DNA of 64,000 nt from Crotophaga sulcirostris (Eukaryota; Chordata; Aves; Cuculiformes; Crotophagidae). How positions within the stretch are numbered: the first letter of the stretch is position 1; each line of letters starts with the position of its first letter. The notes beneath the pieces are model-generated. The model was not told where the DNA came from. It ran no database searches and saw only the letters and a program-made list of their open reading frames with translations. The DNA lies in the NCBI GenBank assembly GCA_013397455.1, contig VYZB01000218.1:66195-130194 (forward strand). The letters run 5' to 3'. The position numbers and the translations under genes are program-made. This document shows, one piece after another, positions 10,726 to 23,600 of this stretch.

Positions 10726-13700
10726 ATCTCTTGCTGTCACTCTGCTGCTGCCTCTGCCAGGTGCAAGTGGCTCTGGAGCAAGCGTGGCAATCAGTGTAGG
10801 AATGGGCAGGGAGCCCTGCCTGCAACAAGCCTTGGCCCAGTATGGGGCAGCAACAGGCTCACTGGTGCATCCTCACCAGGGTCTAATTGCCCATGTAGGG
10901 TGGGCCCTGCACAGATTTGGCACTTGAAGATAGCTGTCTAGTCTGTGCTAGACATCTCAATTTCTCCTTTGATCAATGTGGAGAGTCTAAGAGAGGCGGC
11001 TATGGTAGGAGAGGTAACTCTTTCTCTGGAGTTGCCCATGTTTGCACTACTGAGTGACCTTAGGCAACTTTAACTAGATGTCCAACTTTTAGATGACTAG
11101 GGCTGCATAATAGAAACTTCTCTCTAGGGCACAGAAATTAATGGAGGATAAATGATTCAGATGGGTGGATCATAAATAATTCACCTTCTGAGAATTCAAG
11201 TTCTATCAGCTCTTTCCACTGAGGATTTTAGGGCATCCCATTAATTTTACACAATAACTACGTATTACCATACCCTTCTCCTATAGGTGTCTGAATAAAC
11301 TAAAATTACTTCCTGATATTATCATCTAATGGAGCTATTCCTGTGCTAAATAGGTGGAGGTTTGTACTTTGGAACTAGAGGCTTTGTAAACAAGTCCCAC
11401 TGACAGTTCATTGTATGCATCATTGCACAAAATCTCAATGAAGTTTCTCAGCACCTGACGAGTTCATAGCATACCTGTCCCGCAGCTCAGCAACCCAGGG
11501 CACAAGGAGGTTAAAAGTGATTTACCAAGTCACTGCAGAGTGGGGTCCTGGAGCCCAGATTCTGTCTAGAGAGGGGTGTTTTTTTGGAGCTCAATTGACA
11601 CTGCCTTCCAGAAGGAGAACTGCAATTCTGTATTTATTATCTTACAGAAAGAGCTATGACTGTGCCTGGCTCCTGCAATGAAAGATGACCATTTTCAGAG
11701 ACACTGTAACTAGCTGTATTAAGCCAAGGAGGAACTGGGAAATTTGTCTGTCTGCTAACAGACAGAATGGAGAATTTGTATTCCAATCTGTGAATGCTTG
11801 ATCTGGCTCAGATAACAACCCATTCAACCCGGTTAGCAGCAAGGCACTTCTAGGCATGCTCAGAGACACATCTTTTGGTGTGGAGAAATTTAAAGCAACA
11901 AGTGTTAGGAAAAAAAATCCCCAACAGTTAGAGCCAATGTGGTTTTTGCAGTGTAATTTTGGATATAGGTATCTAAATTCTAGATTCTTCAGAACTGGTC
12001 ATTGGCCAGTGAAGTATTTTGTCTTGACAGTTGTGTTAAAAATTGTATTAAATATGTATCAGACTTGGGATATGAAACTCACTTGCACGAGTTTCTCCTC
12101 TCAGCTCAGAGCAACTGAACTGAGATGCACCATCTTTCTAACCACAATATTTCCCAGCAAGATGAAATAATGATGACATCGAGCCAGAACTGAGACAGTA
12201 TGAGATTGGTGCCTGATGTCCTAATTTTCTGCCAAGCAGCACCCTTTCCTTTTACAGCCCCTCTTCTACTGCTGGATTGAAGGCTCTTTTCTTCATAGTA
12301 ACTGTTGTCACAGACATGAAACAACTTCTGATTCAGGCCCAAAGCAACAATGTAGAGCTAATCTTAGTGCTGGTGTGCATCATACAGTCAAACTGCGTTA
12401 TCCCTCAGGAGTGCATTCCTGGAAAGTGCAACTGTTACCGGTACGAAGGATAGAAAAGCCATTTTTAGCATAACGTTTAGTGTAACAGAGAGGAATGTCT
12501 GCAGAGACTAAGAAAAATATGCAATGTAAATGCACTGAGGCAGTATATATGGTGTGGAGGATATAAAGACAGGAAGAAGATCACTAATAAGAGAAGGTAC
12601 TGTCTTTTCAGAACAGATCACGAATATTAAAGACCTCAGTTGCTTCATCCATGAGACTGAAGCACCAATACAAGTCTTTCAGTGTGAGCTTTATTGAGAC
12701 TTATTTTTGAACAATTACATTTTCATTGCATCACCATGCCTCAGATGCCTTAAGGTATATCAAAGGTACAGGATGACAGCACAGTGCAATGACAGTGGCT
12801 GGCAGAGCAGGGCATTAGTGACTAGTGATGGAGCTACAAAACAATAAGATGCAAGAGGGAGGATGTTCTACTGATGAGTATGATCATCCAGTGAAATGAA
12901 AACCAAAGAAAGGTTTGTTGGCTGTAATTTTAATGAAGTTATTTTTTCTTCCTTACTTTCAGAGCACAATACCCAGCACATTTAATTGGGTGGTTACATG
13001 CAAACAGTAAACATGTTCTGCAATTGATTTCAGTAGAGCCCATCAGAAGTCAGATCTCCACAACGTGTATCTGCGTGTGTGTTTATATTCCACAAGCAAG
13101 GAAAGATCCCCATTAATTGCTGCGGGCAGGCTTGTGGGCAGGGATCTTCAGGCATTGGGGAGATTAGCTCACAGGCAGCTCTTGGCTTTGACAATAGAGC
13201 TCAGCCTGGAACAACTGCTTGAGCATAATCGGTTTAAAAAGACAAAAGACAGATGCCTCATTTGTGTCAAGAAATTTTGTACTTAAACTGCGCTTCCAAG
13301 TGAAATGTGCCCTCGAGGAATCTCCCTAGTGATGTCATATGGTCGTATGCCTTGCTTCTAAGGAGGTGGTGAAAATGGAGTAGAGAAAACCAAAAAAATT
13401 CAGAGCCTTATCCCCTCACACCACTGTAATTACAACACAGGAAAGCATTATACATTTGCCTCCTCTCCCTAAAGCGCTGCTTCATGGCACTCTTCACATG
13501 AGCAGTGAATTTCCATAAGTAAGCAGTGACCTACATTCAAGGCAGAAGCTTTGCTGCTTGCTTTCGGAGTGCACCCTGGCTGCCTTCCAGCTCAAGCCTG
13601 AGATTCTCAGCATTTCATTTCCTGGCGCATCCCTATTGGGTTCGTTGGGGACTGCCTTCAGTGAAGAGCATCTGCATGGAAAGGTCACTGCAAAAAGAAG

Positions 13701-15384
13701 AGTTGAAAACAATTTTTGTGGTAGGCTGAGACACTCATCTGACATAAGTTATAAAAATATAACCCACAATGAACACAAATGAATAGGTAGTGAAAAAATT
13801 AACAGCTTGGTTAAAATCTGGTCTCGTAAGAATCAAGGTTGCAATTCGATCATAACATGTTGGGTTCTTTTAAACTTTGGCAAAATCTAACAATTAAATG
13901 AGTTATTGAGTTAAAAGTTTAATGTTTGCCATTGATGCTTCATCCTGCTCTGCAACTTTGCTGACAGAGGCAGCTACCAACCTGTGAAGCAGTGTAAGAG
14001 TATTGAATAGCCATTACAAATCTTTTGCGAGGAAAAAAATTTAAAAAATGAGAGTGTGTAAGCTGACTGCACAATTAATTTATTAATGTATAACTTCAGT
14101 TGTACAGCACCAGCGACCCAGCTATGAACTTCCTATTTCTGGTTTGGGTTTTGTTCTACAAGTGAAGCAGTTGTTCACAGGGCTGCAGAGAGTCATGGGA
14201 GGAGCTTATGAATCACCAGCATCTTTCAAAAGGAAGCTCTGCTCTAAGTGTGGCTTTTCCAGTGGTGTGGTGACCAAGCAGACCAAAACCAAAGCAGAAA
14301 TTAAAGAAATGAGCCAAATCTGCTCAGAGATAACCATTTCTAGAGAAATTCAGACCAGCTGTTCCTTTGGATTCACACAGGAAAACTTGACAAATACTTC
14401 AGAATAAGTGGCACTGACCTCACTAACAACTTCCACAGCTATGAGAGAGGCTGAATATTAGGACATGTTGCCTGGGCTCCAGAAGGAAGTTCATCATTCC
14501 AAGTTACCTCTGCCTAATGTGAAAATGTGCATTGGCCAGGGGAGTGGATTTCTGTCCACTCTGTCCTGCCCACTCCTCCCTGACATGCTACATAAGCACA
14601 AAGAGCAAAAGGGGAACAAAATTAAGAATAGCAAGTTGAACCACACATAAAAAAATCCTCCAAACTTACAGCCCAAGGACTGAAAATTTGGCAAATCAAG
14701 GGGAACTTTTCTTAACTAGTGAACAGATAGGGAAGGTATAGGAATGAGTCACTAGGGGTTTGGTAAGGCTAGTTTAGAATTCAGATCAATTGGTACTAAT
14801 TTCAGGTAACTTTTTTCTTTGCTGAAAGAATTGCTCAAGAAGCAGAATCAAAATAATGAATGACCATGACTTCACAGGAATCCTCTTTCCCAGTAAGCTG
14901 GCTACTTACTGGGAGGCTGCTCACAGTGGGAAAGTGCTAGCCTTTGTTTGTTTCAGTTTTTGCTTAGCTTCAGCCATCTGGGGCAGCCACAAGTGAAGCT
15001 ACTTCAACAAAAATAGATCAGGAGTGATACAAGTAACGGCGGTGATGGGAAACTTTGAGATTTTGCCTGTTTTGACTCTTGGCTATTTCCCTCAGCCAGA
15101 AGAGATTTCCTGCCTTATTTTGTGGTAACCTCCCTTTCCACAGGGCTTCTTTTATCACTGCTCTACCTGACCAAGGAGAGCAGGCAGGGACTGCTTTGGT
15201 GGTCAGTCAGTGGAGTGGTGTCCTTATGCAGCAGTTGGGAGAGACACCACTCCTCCAGGCTTGTGCCAGGGGATCACACAGTACAGCCAAGCAGTATTGA
15301 CCTGCCATGGCTGTGCTGGCACTGGGTGTCCCTCCAAAATACCCGCTCTTTCACTTCCATTTCTGCTTTCGTGGCTCCAGTGCA
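10726..15384. other. Non-coding, no gene identified
   Basis: No open frame above 104 codons (11856-12170 plus) and none with a recognisable domain. Composition varies from GC-rich near 10.8 kb to AT-rich near 13.8-14.1 kb. I find no transposon terminus, tandem array or RNA gene. Overlapping frames at 13494-13782 on both strands reflect a short stop-poor stretch only. Confidence 0.5.
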
Positions 15385-15550
15385 CCACTATATTTTACTT
15401 ATTTCTCTCTCTTGCTGTCTGCTTCTCCTTTCTTTCCTCTCTCTCATCTCTTTCCTCCACTTGTTTTTTTTTCTACTTCTCATTCAGTGTGTGCTTCCTC
15501 TCTGCCCTTCTTCAAAATTACTCCTACTACCCTCCACTACCAGCACTCAG
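15385..15550 (+). repeat. Second pyrimidine-rich tract
   Basis: About 165 bases of C/T-rich sequence include CTCTCTCTTGC, TCCTCTCTCTCATCTC and a T9 run. Three plus-strand frames are open through it (the longest 164 codons, 15122-15616), all giving serine, leucine and phenylalanine strings. Openness in all three frames shows that composition, not coding, explains it. Confidence 0.6.
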
Positions 15551-18500
15551 GGATCATCATCCTTAATAACTGAGAAATGTTATGAGCTCAACCACTGCAA
15601 CAAACCTGGTAGATGAACTTAATCCCTGAATTTTTTTCTGATTGCTGTGCTATAGAAAAAAAGCTGGTTTGGCCATGAGGATCTAAGGCTTGAGATCTTT
15701 GCTTTACCTGGAGAAATGTAGCAGCCAAACCTACACCATAATAACACTAGTTCCTAAGTTCAAAGCTAACATTGTGCTAAACCAGAATTTTAATCTGCAA
15801 AAACAAACAAAAGTGCAGAACTGCATTGTCTGCAATGAACTACAGAACTGCAGAAAAAGCATGGGAAAGAAAAACAATGCTCTGCCACCAGGCACAGGAT
15901 GAAGAAAGATAGACAAATGAAGAGTTCTTTACAACTATTCCTGTGGAAACCACCTAAAGCAAATTTGGATGCTAAAAATGTTTGGAGGGATAAAATTATC
16001 AAACAAGTTCTAGTTCAAGAAAAGGTGACAATACTCTGAAATCTGACTACTTCCTCAAAGTTTATAAGTGCGTCTACTGAAGTTCCATCTCTCCTCCTGA
16101 TAACATGAGAGTAAAAACTTTTCTGAAAGAAACAATATGCACTTGAGTCCTCTCTCACCATTCAAAACAAGAAATGTTCCTCCTTCTAAAGTAGAAGCAC
16201 ATCTTTCACCTGTTGCTGGAAACTGAGAGGTCACGCGTTGGTATCAGCAACCCATGCCTTGATGTCATTAAACCTTCTATTTCCTTCCTATCCAGCTTGC
16301 CAGAAACCTTTCCTGGATAACTGAGATGATGACTGACATGCAAGTCTAGCACTAGCGTGTCTTCATAATGCTTGTATAAATTTAAGAAAAAAAAATCACT
16401 AAACTGAGAGCAGGCATTAAATATCATTAATAAATATTGACTGTGCTACAATCTCAGAAGAAAACTCGTCTGGGAAAATCCCTGACATTAATTCTCCTTT
16501 CCATCTATTTTGGTTTCTTCAAGGTAAAAAGAAAAAAAATCTAGTGGTTATCTTAATTTCTTTTAGGTTGTGATTATTTTTAATAAAACCCAAAATCCTG
16601 TTCAGAGCACTGAGAGGATATGAGATAGACCAGGTCTTCTCAAAGTGAGGTGTGTAGAATAAATTTGGGATGGACCAGGGAAAATCCATCTCAGCCTTGT
16701 TTCCCTTCTTTCTCCTCCTGTCTTTGTGATCCCTTTCCTCTTTGGTGGCCATAGCATGGAGGAACAGAAAAAGAACATGAAAAAGCTCGGGCTCTGTGTG
16801 GTACCTTCCCTGTGTGATGGCATAGCAGGCTGAGGTTGGAGTAAAAAGAGCTACATCAGCCTCCACTACAGAAATACCTCCACAGGGACTGTGACTGGGG
16901 AGGAGGGAGCTGGTGGGGTTGGGTGGGAGTGCAGAGAACTCCTGCCAGCAGCAGGGCTGCATGGCACAGGGGGCCAGGGCACCAGGCTGTGCTGAAGTTA
17001 AGCTCACTTTGCCAAAGCTGGTAATAGAAGGAGTTTAAAATGCTTTTCTTTAATACAGGCTTGATTGTTACATGGGTACATTGTGAATTTGTATCCCATT
17101 AGTTAATCGGTTTAAATGGATTGTACAATCTGAAGGAAACAAAGAGGCAGGCGTGGGCAAGACTGCAGGGTGCAAATCCATGTTACAGCCAGCTGATGCT
17201 TAAACAGGGATTCACTCTTCTTGCTTTTCTCCTCTCCCTTGTGCCAGCACTCTAACTGCAGGGTGCTAAGCTAACCCCTTCCTTTGGCACGATGAATATT
17301 TTACTGGTTTTGTTCCATGGGGAAGCAAGGCAGGTGGAGGATGCAAGAAGACAGCTATTCTCTCCAGTGGCATGTGTGGACCAGGTCAACCAGGATGCAA
17401 AACTACCCACCTCAAAAATGTCAATCTTGTCAGGAATAGCCCCTCTTCTTGGGTCCCCAGGGGTTGTGTTACACACCAAATTTGTAAGAATTATTTTGTT
17501 TCAAGTGTTCTCATACAGTCAGTAACTACTCAGTTTGGTTAAAAAAGCTTGGAACACAGTTCTAGGGTTGTTCAGAAAATGAAAGCAACAGTTATCTTCC
17601 TCTTACTTACCTACTTCCTTTATGCAAGTCACTAGCGTGGCTTAAACACTGTGATAATGATTTAGTTGCCTACACACTACCTGTTAACCTGGATCAAAAA
17701 AATCACATCCTTCTTGCATTTCCTGAATTGAACACTGTGTAGCCCAAGTCTTGGCCTCAGAAAAAGAAAGGGAAGGTTCTTTTTTTTTTCTTTTATAAAA
17801 GACATATAGTATTATGACAATTCCCAGGGACTTGAGCAGGCAAGGATATGTGAGGAGAACAGCAGTGCAGGGAATCACCACTAATGCTGTTTGCTTTGAT
17901 GCTGCTTCTCAGACAGGATTTCACTGTGCCTGACAGACATGTGTGCAACATCTGATGTGCAGAGCCAGCATTTGTGCATATGCATCCCTGTTGCATGAGG
18001 AAATGAAAAACTTTGCTGAAACATAAGATTCATACCACATGCAGAACTTGGATTTCTGCACTAACTACAATAATCCTAACTTTATATATGACTTTACTGA
18101 GTGCTTTTGCAAGCTAGAAAGATAGAATAATATTGTGAAGAGTGGTTTGGAAGATTTCAGAGCAAGAAATTTGGTACCCAAGGATTTAAGAATCACTATT
18201 GTACACCAAAAGCCTGACAAATGTGTGTGTGGGTGGGAAAGAAAGTCAGCCTGTTCCTTATGCAAAATCATGATCAATAAGAGCGGAGTGATGGCTAGAG
18301 TGTTAGAAAGGAGTTACCTTGCCAAGAACTGTGATAAGGGAGACGGCAAAGCTTCAGTCAATATAAATCAGTTCATATCTTAATCATCACTGTATACTGC
18401 AAGGGCTGGGAGGAAAGTGGCTGTTTATGCCTTGTTGCCTCTCCCACTTAAATTGTCACCAGCTGCCCTACCCTTCTGCCTCAGGGGCATAGCCCTTAAA

Positions 18501-20600
18501 GCCCCTTCTTCCTCCTGCTTTATTGGATTTTGCCATGGGTTTCCTTTTTCCTGGCAGACCGTTTTGTCTGCATCCCATCACTTGTACCCTGGTGTGACTA
18601 GATAAGATACTGGTGCAGATCTTCACTACGAGAGCCCCATGTGGTCTATCCCAGGTGTACTAGTCCCCCAGGCCTCCTCTCCGAGTTGGGGTGCATTCAC
18701 TATAAAACCTACTGCTCTCTGGTAACAGGCTACTGTCCAGCTCTTTGAATGCTCCCTTAAACATGTCCTTTGCCATGTTGCCTACAAAAATCTGAACTGC
18801 AACAGCAAAGTGATACCTTCAGCTCGCTGTGCTGATCAGTGCTGCCTTATTTGCTCTCATATTTCATCATCCATATCCACCTTCTGCACAGCTTCTATGT
18901 AATAGGACCAGAAAAAGCCTTTAGTAAGCTCTCTGGTTGTTACCATGCATAACAGAAATCACAGATGAGGTTGCTGAGCACTACATCCATTACAAATATA
19001 ATAAGCAGAAATAGGAAAACCAATATCAAGCAACGTTTGACCTGGTCTGTCTTGATTGGTCTGTTGCAACAAGCAGTGTTTCAGCTCTTCTGGCTCTTTA
19101 TAGGTTTTTTAGAACTTGTTAGCAGAGTGCTCAGGCCCCATATGCACTGGTGAAAATGTGAAGTATGCAAGTATGGCCCGTGTTACGGGTTAGTATTTAT
19201 TCAGGATTCAGTGAGTACACTTTAGATTTCTCTTGTGATAATCAAAAAATGAGAGGTTAGTGATTGGGAAGGCAATCGGGGGAAAGAGTTTAGACTCTTG
19301 GATCAGCTTGTTTGTTCCCACGTTTCCTTCCCAGTCTGTAGAGCTGTTTTCTTCCTTTCCTCTCTGAAACAGTCTCTGCCCTGTGTCATGCAGTTATACA
19401 CATCTTCCTGGGGTTTGACATCGACATGTCCAAAACCTCCTGGTGACAGTAAGTGGAAACAAAGCTTGAGGAAGCCTGTTCCTGTCAGCCAGCTGACAAT
19501 CATCATGCAGGTACTGCCAGTGTAAAGCCCCGTACATTTTCCATGGTGATCTTCTGTTCTTCTACTTTCAGATGGTTTGCAAAATTTCCTCTGATGGAAG
19601 CAGAGTGTTGTGTTTGCAAATGAGAAATCCTTCTCTTCACTTTTCTCATTTGTTATCAGTGATCTCTGATGTGTCCAAAGCAAAACAAACCCCAGAGAAT
19701 AAAAAGCACTGAAAATGCTGCTTTAGACCACAGACGACTTCTGCAGTTGCTGACTGTCAAGTTCACAGCCAGGACACAGCCTATATTTGCGACCATCTCT
19801 CATCACTTCCTCAGCAACTCCCCAGACACTTCTGAGCATGCCAGGGCATGCAAGGAACCTGAACCAGCTCACACCATGCATGGCTCTGCAGAGGTGCTCA
19901 GAGAGACACCAGGAGCTGCCTGGACAGTCAGCACCCATGTACCCCTTTGCTGGAGATGCCGGAGGGATTTCCCTGGGGGTACTAGTGAGGGAAGTGAGAG
20001 GCTGAGCACTAGAAGCAGTGCAGGCAGCTGCCCCCAAGAGACAGCAACAGCAAAACCAGTGAGCGGAGTTTGCTGGAGGATGTCTTATCAGCTGTTTCAG
20101 GAACTGGCTGTGATTTTAACAGCAGTTTTTACCAAGGCAGACCAATTACTTCCAGCACAGCCCTGACTTCTGGCTCTGCAGCTGACTTATCTGATATCTG
20201 CGTAGAGCAGACATACCATAAAGGCACAGGGACAAGGAGCAGACAATGCCATGAAGAAGGTGCCACCAGTACTGTAATGGGAAACCAGGACTCCTTGTCT
20301 TTAGGTACATTGGCCTCAATGTTACTCACTGAGTGCATGTACCCTTCATGGAGTCAGTGCACTTGGACCCTTGTATCCCTACATGATGGTCCTCTGGATG
20401 GCCACTACGCTATGGGTAGGAGATACAGAGGGGAAAGATCCCAGGGTAAAAAAAGAGGTTTAGGCTTTTCCAAATGGTATAGGGCAACACGGAAACTAAC
20501 TTCCTGGACAATTTCCCATCACCTGTCTCCAACCTGATTGAGGAAAGCAGTAAAAGTCTTGCAAGTAATGTCAAATATGCTGTTCTCTACTGGAGCGGGA
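15551..20600. other. Non-coding, no gene identified
   Basis: This contains the longest unexplained open frames of the left half: 16519-17007 minus (162 codons), 19669-20166 plus (165 codons) and 20070-20537 plus (155 codons). None has a signal peptide, repeated domain or motif I recognise, and each overlaps other frames. The 19.8-20.5 kb part is GC-richer, which lengthens stop-free runs. They could hide an exon, but nothing in the translation supports one. Confidence 0.45.
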
Positions 20601-23600
20601 GCCAAGTGTAAACCTACAATGATCTGGTTTACAATCCTTTCCAAAACATTTCTTGTTGGCTCTTCTTTTTAGCCATTTAAATACTGGTTCCCTGAGTAGT
20701 TTATAGAGGTGTTTAGCAAATCCTCCTGGGGATAAGCAGCCTTAGCAGTGTTCTGCATCTGAGCCAATATCCCTTGCTCTACCATCATCATCCAGGATTA
20801 CTTCACAGCCTTCAAAAACCAAAAGCCTGAGACAAAAGGGATGACAGCCATCCCCCAGACTAACATGGCCCAGAGGTTCTGTAGCCAGGCATCTGCTTGC
20901 CTGTGGAGTAGGGAGAGAAGGTTTTTTTTTCCCATAGGGAGATGATATTTCTGCTGCAGAAACACAAAATGGGGCTGGGATATTCAGTGGCTCTCCCTAG
21001 TGAGCTCAGACCTGGCACATGGTGCTAGGTGGGCAGTGGTCTTGGCTGGCAGCTCCTCTTCTGGAGAGCAAAGAGTCAGCACCACAAAGCACATATGTGT
21101 CCCACCCTGTGTATGCTTTCAAGGATCCATTTGAGAAGGGATTAAATGTATCTGAAAATATCACTGCAGCAGTGAGTCTGCTATGCTCCTACGTAGAGAG
21201 GCCCTTGGTAAGCACAGTCAGGAGAGGCATTTACTTGTTGCTTATACATCAAAAACCATCATCTGTGCAGTGGTTTCTGCAAATGCAGCACTTTCCTGCT
21301 GCTTTCCTCTCAGACAGTGTTTTCTGAGGGCAAGAGATTCATTGCTTCTATTCCACATAAATGAAACGTAAATAAAAACACAACATAAACACACGAGTCT
21401 CCTGTGTATAGCTCTATCAAGCAGTGCTCCTGCTCAGGGCTGGGTGAATCACCCTAAGCAGGGTTGTTTCTAAGCACCGTATGTGCTTTAAAGCAAAATA
21501 GGAAATACCTGCACTTCAGTCTTATAATAGTCGTGCTTGAATCAAATCAGAAAATTTGTGGCCAGGGTCAGGTTTGCAAGAAAGGGTGAGGTTGCTTGAA
21601 AATCATAAAGATAAAGCTTCCTGTTTTTAAAGATGGATTTCAACAACAGTTATTGCTGCCTCAGAGAAGGAAATGGGTGCCTACTAACTGAAAAGTACCT
21701 TACTAGTTCTCCCTGTACTTGTGTGCCAAAAAGTCATACAAACAAGTGATTTGTGCTGGAAATGAGAGGAAGCTTCCTTTCAAAGTTTTCAGCTACAGCA
21801 AAATTGCTACTTGCTTTCAAAATTAAGGCTGCTCTGTTTTTTTGCTGTTATGCAAACTTTAGGCTTTCTCCTTGGCAACACAGAGTACCCTTAAGAGCTA
21901 GAAGAGCTCAATGTCTTATGACTTTATTTTCTTTATATACACAATGATTAAAACAAAAGACAGTTGTTAATTTCTGGAAAAAAGCCACCACACAATAAAT
22001 ATTTTTTGACACACCAAAATAACCCTCCTCAGACGGACACAATTAAGCACAAGAGTTGTCTGCATTTGGTACTACTTGCCATAAGAAGATGCTATTTTAT
22101 TCCTAAATATATGAGAAAGCAGGCTGCATATTACAGAGCTACTGCTTATGTTATGGACAGAAAGTGAAATCTCACTTTTTTTTTTCTTAAACGACACTTT
22201 ACCGAAGGCACAATGTGCTTTCTGTGTCCTGAAATAAGTACCCATTGATTGTTGTTTCACCTAGGTCATCATGTGCTTCAGTGACACAGGTCACAGATTT
22301 TGTGTTTGTTCCCATTTTGCTGTGAGTTGCCTTGAGTCAGACAACCAGAAAAGTGTGAGTCACCTCTTCTCCGTCAAGGCTCACTTTTGCAGTGCTGGAA
22401 GGATCAAGGCAGGAGAAGGCGAAGCACTTTGAATGCAGGTGTTTTCCTTATTATCCAGCCCAGAAACCATTGTACAATACTGCAGATCAGAAGGGTCAAG
22501 AGCAAGCTGGTACATCATCAGCTCCTCTTCTACCTCGCCATGAGCTATCCCCATGGCAAGCATCTGGTTTGCTTCAGTGCCTTGAGGAGCACAAGAGACA
22601 GAGCCCTTCCCAGAGCCAGGCTGTCATGTAAAGCCCAGGCTTGTCCTTCCCAGGGAATTAATCTGCACTACATGTTTGAATTTGAAAGGTAGCCATAAGA
22701 CTGAGCAGACACCTGGAATGAAGTTGGCTTTCATTCACTCTACCCTGATTCTGACTGGAGCAGAATAATTATTTTCATTGATAAGAACAATATTAATGAA
22801 ATACTCTCGTTTTGAAAGAAGGTGTCTACCCTGGGACATGTTCTTCAGTAGTCGCCGTAGAAGTGTTTCTTCAGTCAATACTTCCACATATGGAGAGCAT
22901 TCCTTTTTCATAACCTTGAGGCTTAAGGTGACTTGAACACCTGAAGCACTGTCAACACCATCAAGGTTCCTGCCTACTGCATGAGAGTGTACAGGGCCAT
23001 AGCACTACAGAAAGTGGTCCGTAAGACAAGTTGATGTGCTGCTGCTGAATGACGTGGTATTTACTGGGAGAAGCACGTTGCGGCAGAAGCATGCAGAATT
23101 TCCTCGCAATGCTTTGACATCAGCTCTAAAATGCTCCGATGCAAAAGGGATCCTGCTTGGATGTGTCAGCTCCTTGACAAAGCAAGCTTTGCTTTCATTT
23201 TGAACCACCGCTGTGGAGAACACCACAGCACCACAGAATTCGGGTAGCTAGAAAACACTGAGTCAGCCTGCTCGGTTTAATAATTTCTCAGGCTCTGTGG
23301 GTAAACTCCCTGAGAATACCTATGGATCTTGAGAGAGACAAGATTTTATATGCCAGGGGTTGTAAAGGATTTAGTTATCCTTCCTCCTGATTTCAACAGT
23401 GCTATAGAAGGTGGTACATACAGTTCTTTGTTGAGTCCCTCCTACACGTATCTGTTCTTGGAAGCTAAAGATAGATTCGGAGTCACCTTGAGTCTCCTTT
23501 TTTTCAGAGTATTTGTTGTACAAATAAGTTGATAATTTGATACAAAGAAGATACAAAGAAAGTAATTTACACAGAGTTTATGTTTTAGAAACGGAGGTAC

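Noticed and set aside
15122..15616. 164-codon plus-strand open frame, hydrophobic
   Set aside because: It lies over a pyrimidine tract that is open in all three plus frames. The leucine/serine/phenylalanine content follows from composition and no domain is recognisable.
16519..17007. 162-codon minus-strand open frame
   Set aside because: No recognised motif, no support from splice-like or promoter context, and it overlaps a second frame of the same strand. The length is possible by chance in a 64 kb window.
19669..20537. Two overlapping plus-strand open frames of 165 and 155 codons
   Set aside because: They lie in a GC-richer, stop-poor stretch with an antisense frame of 104 codons. The translations resemble no family I know.
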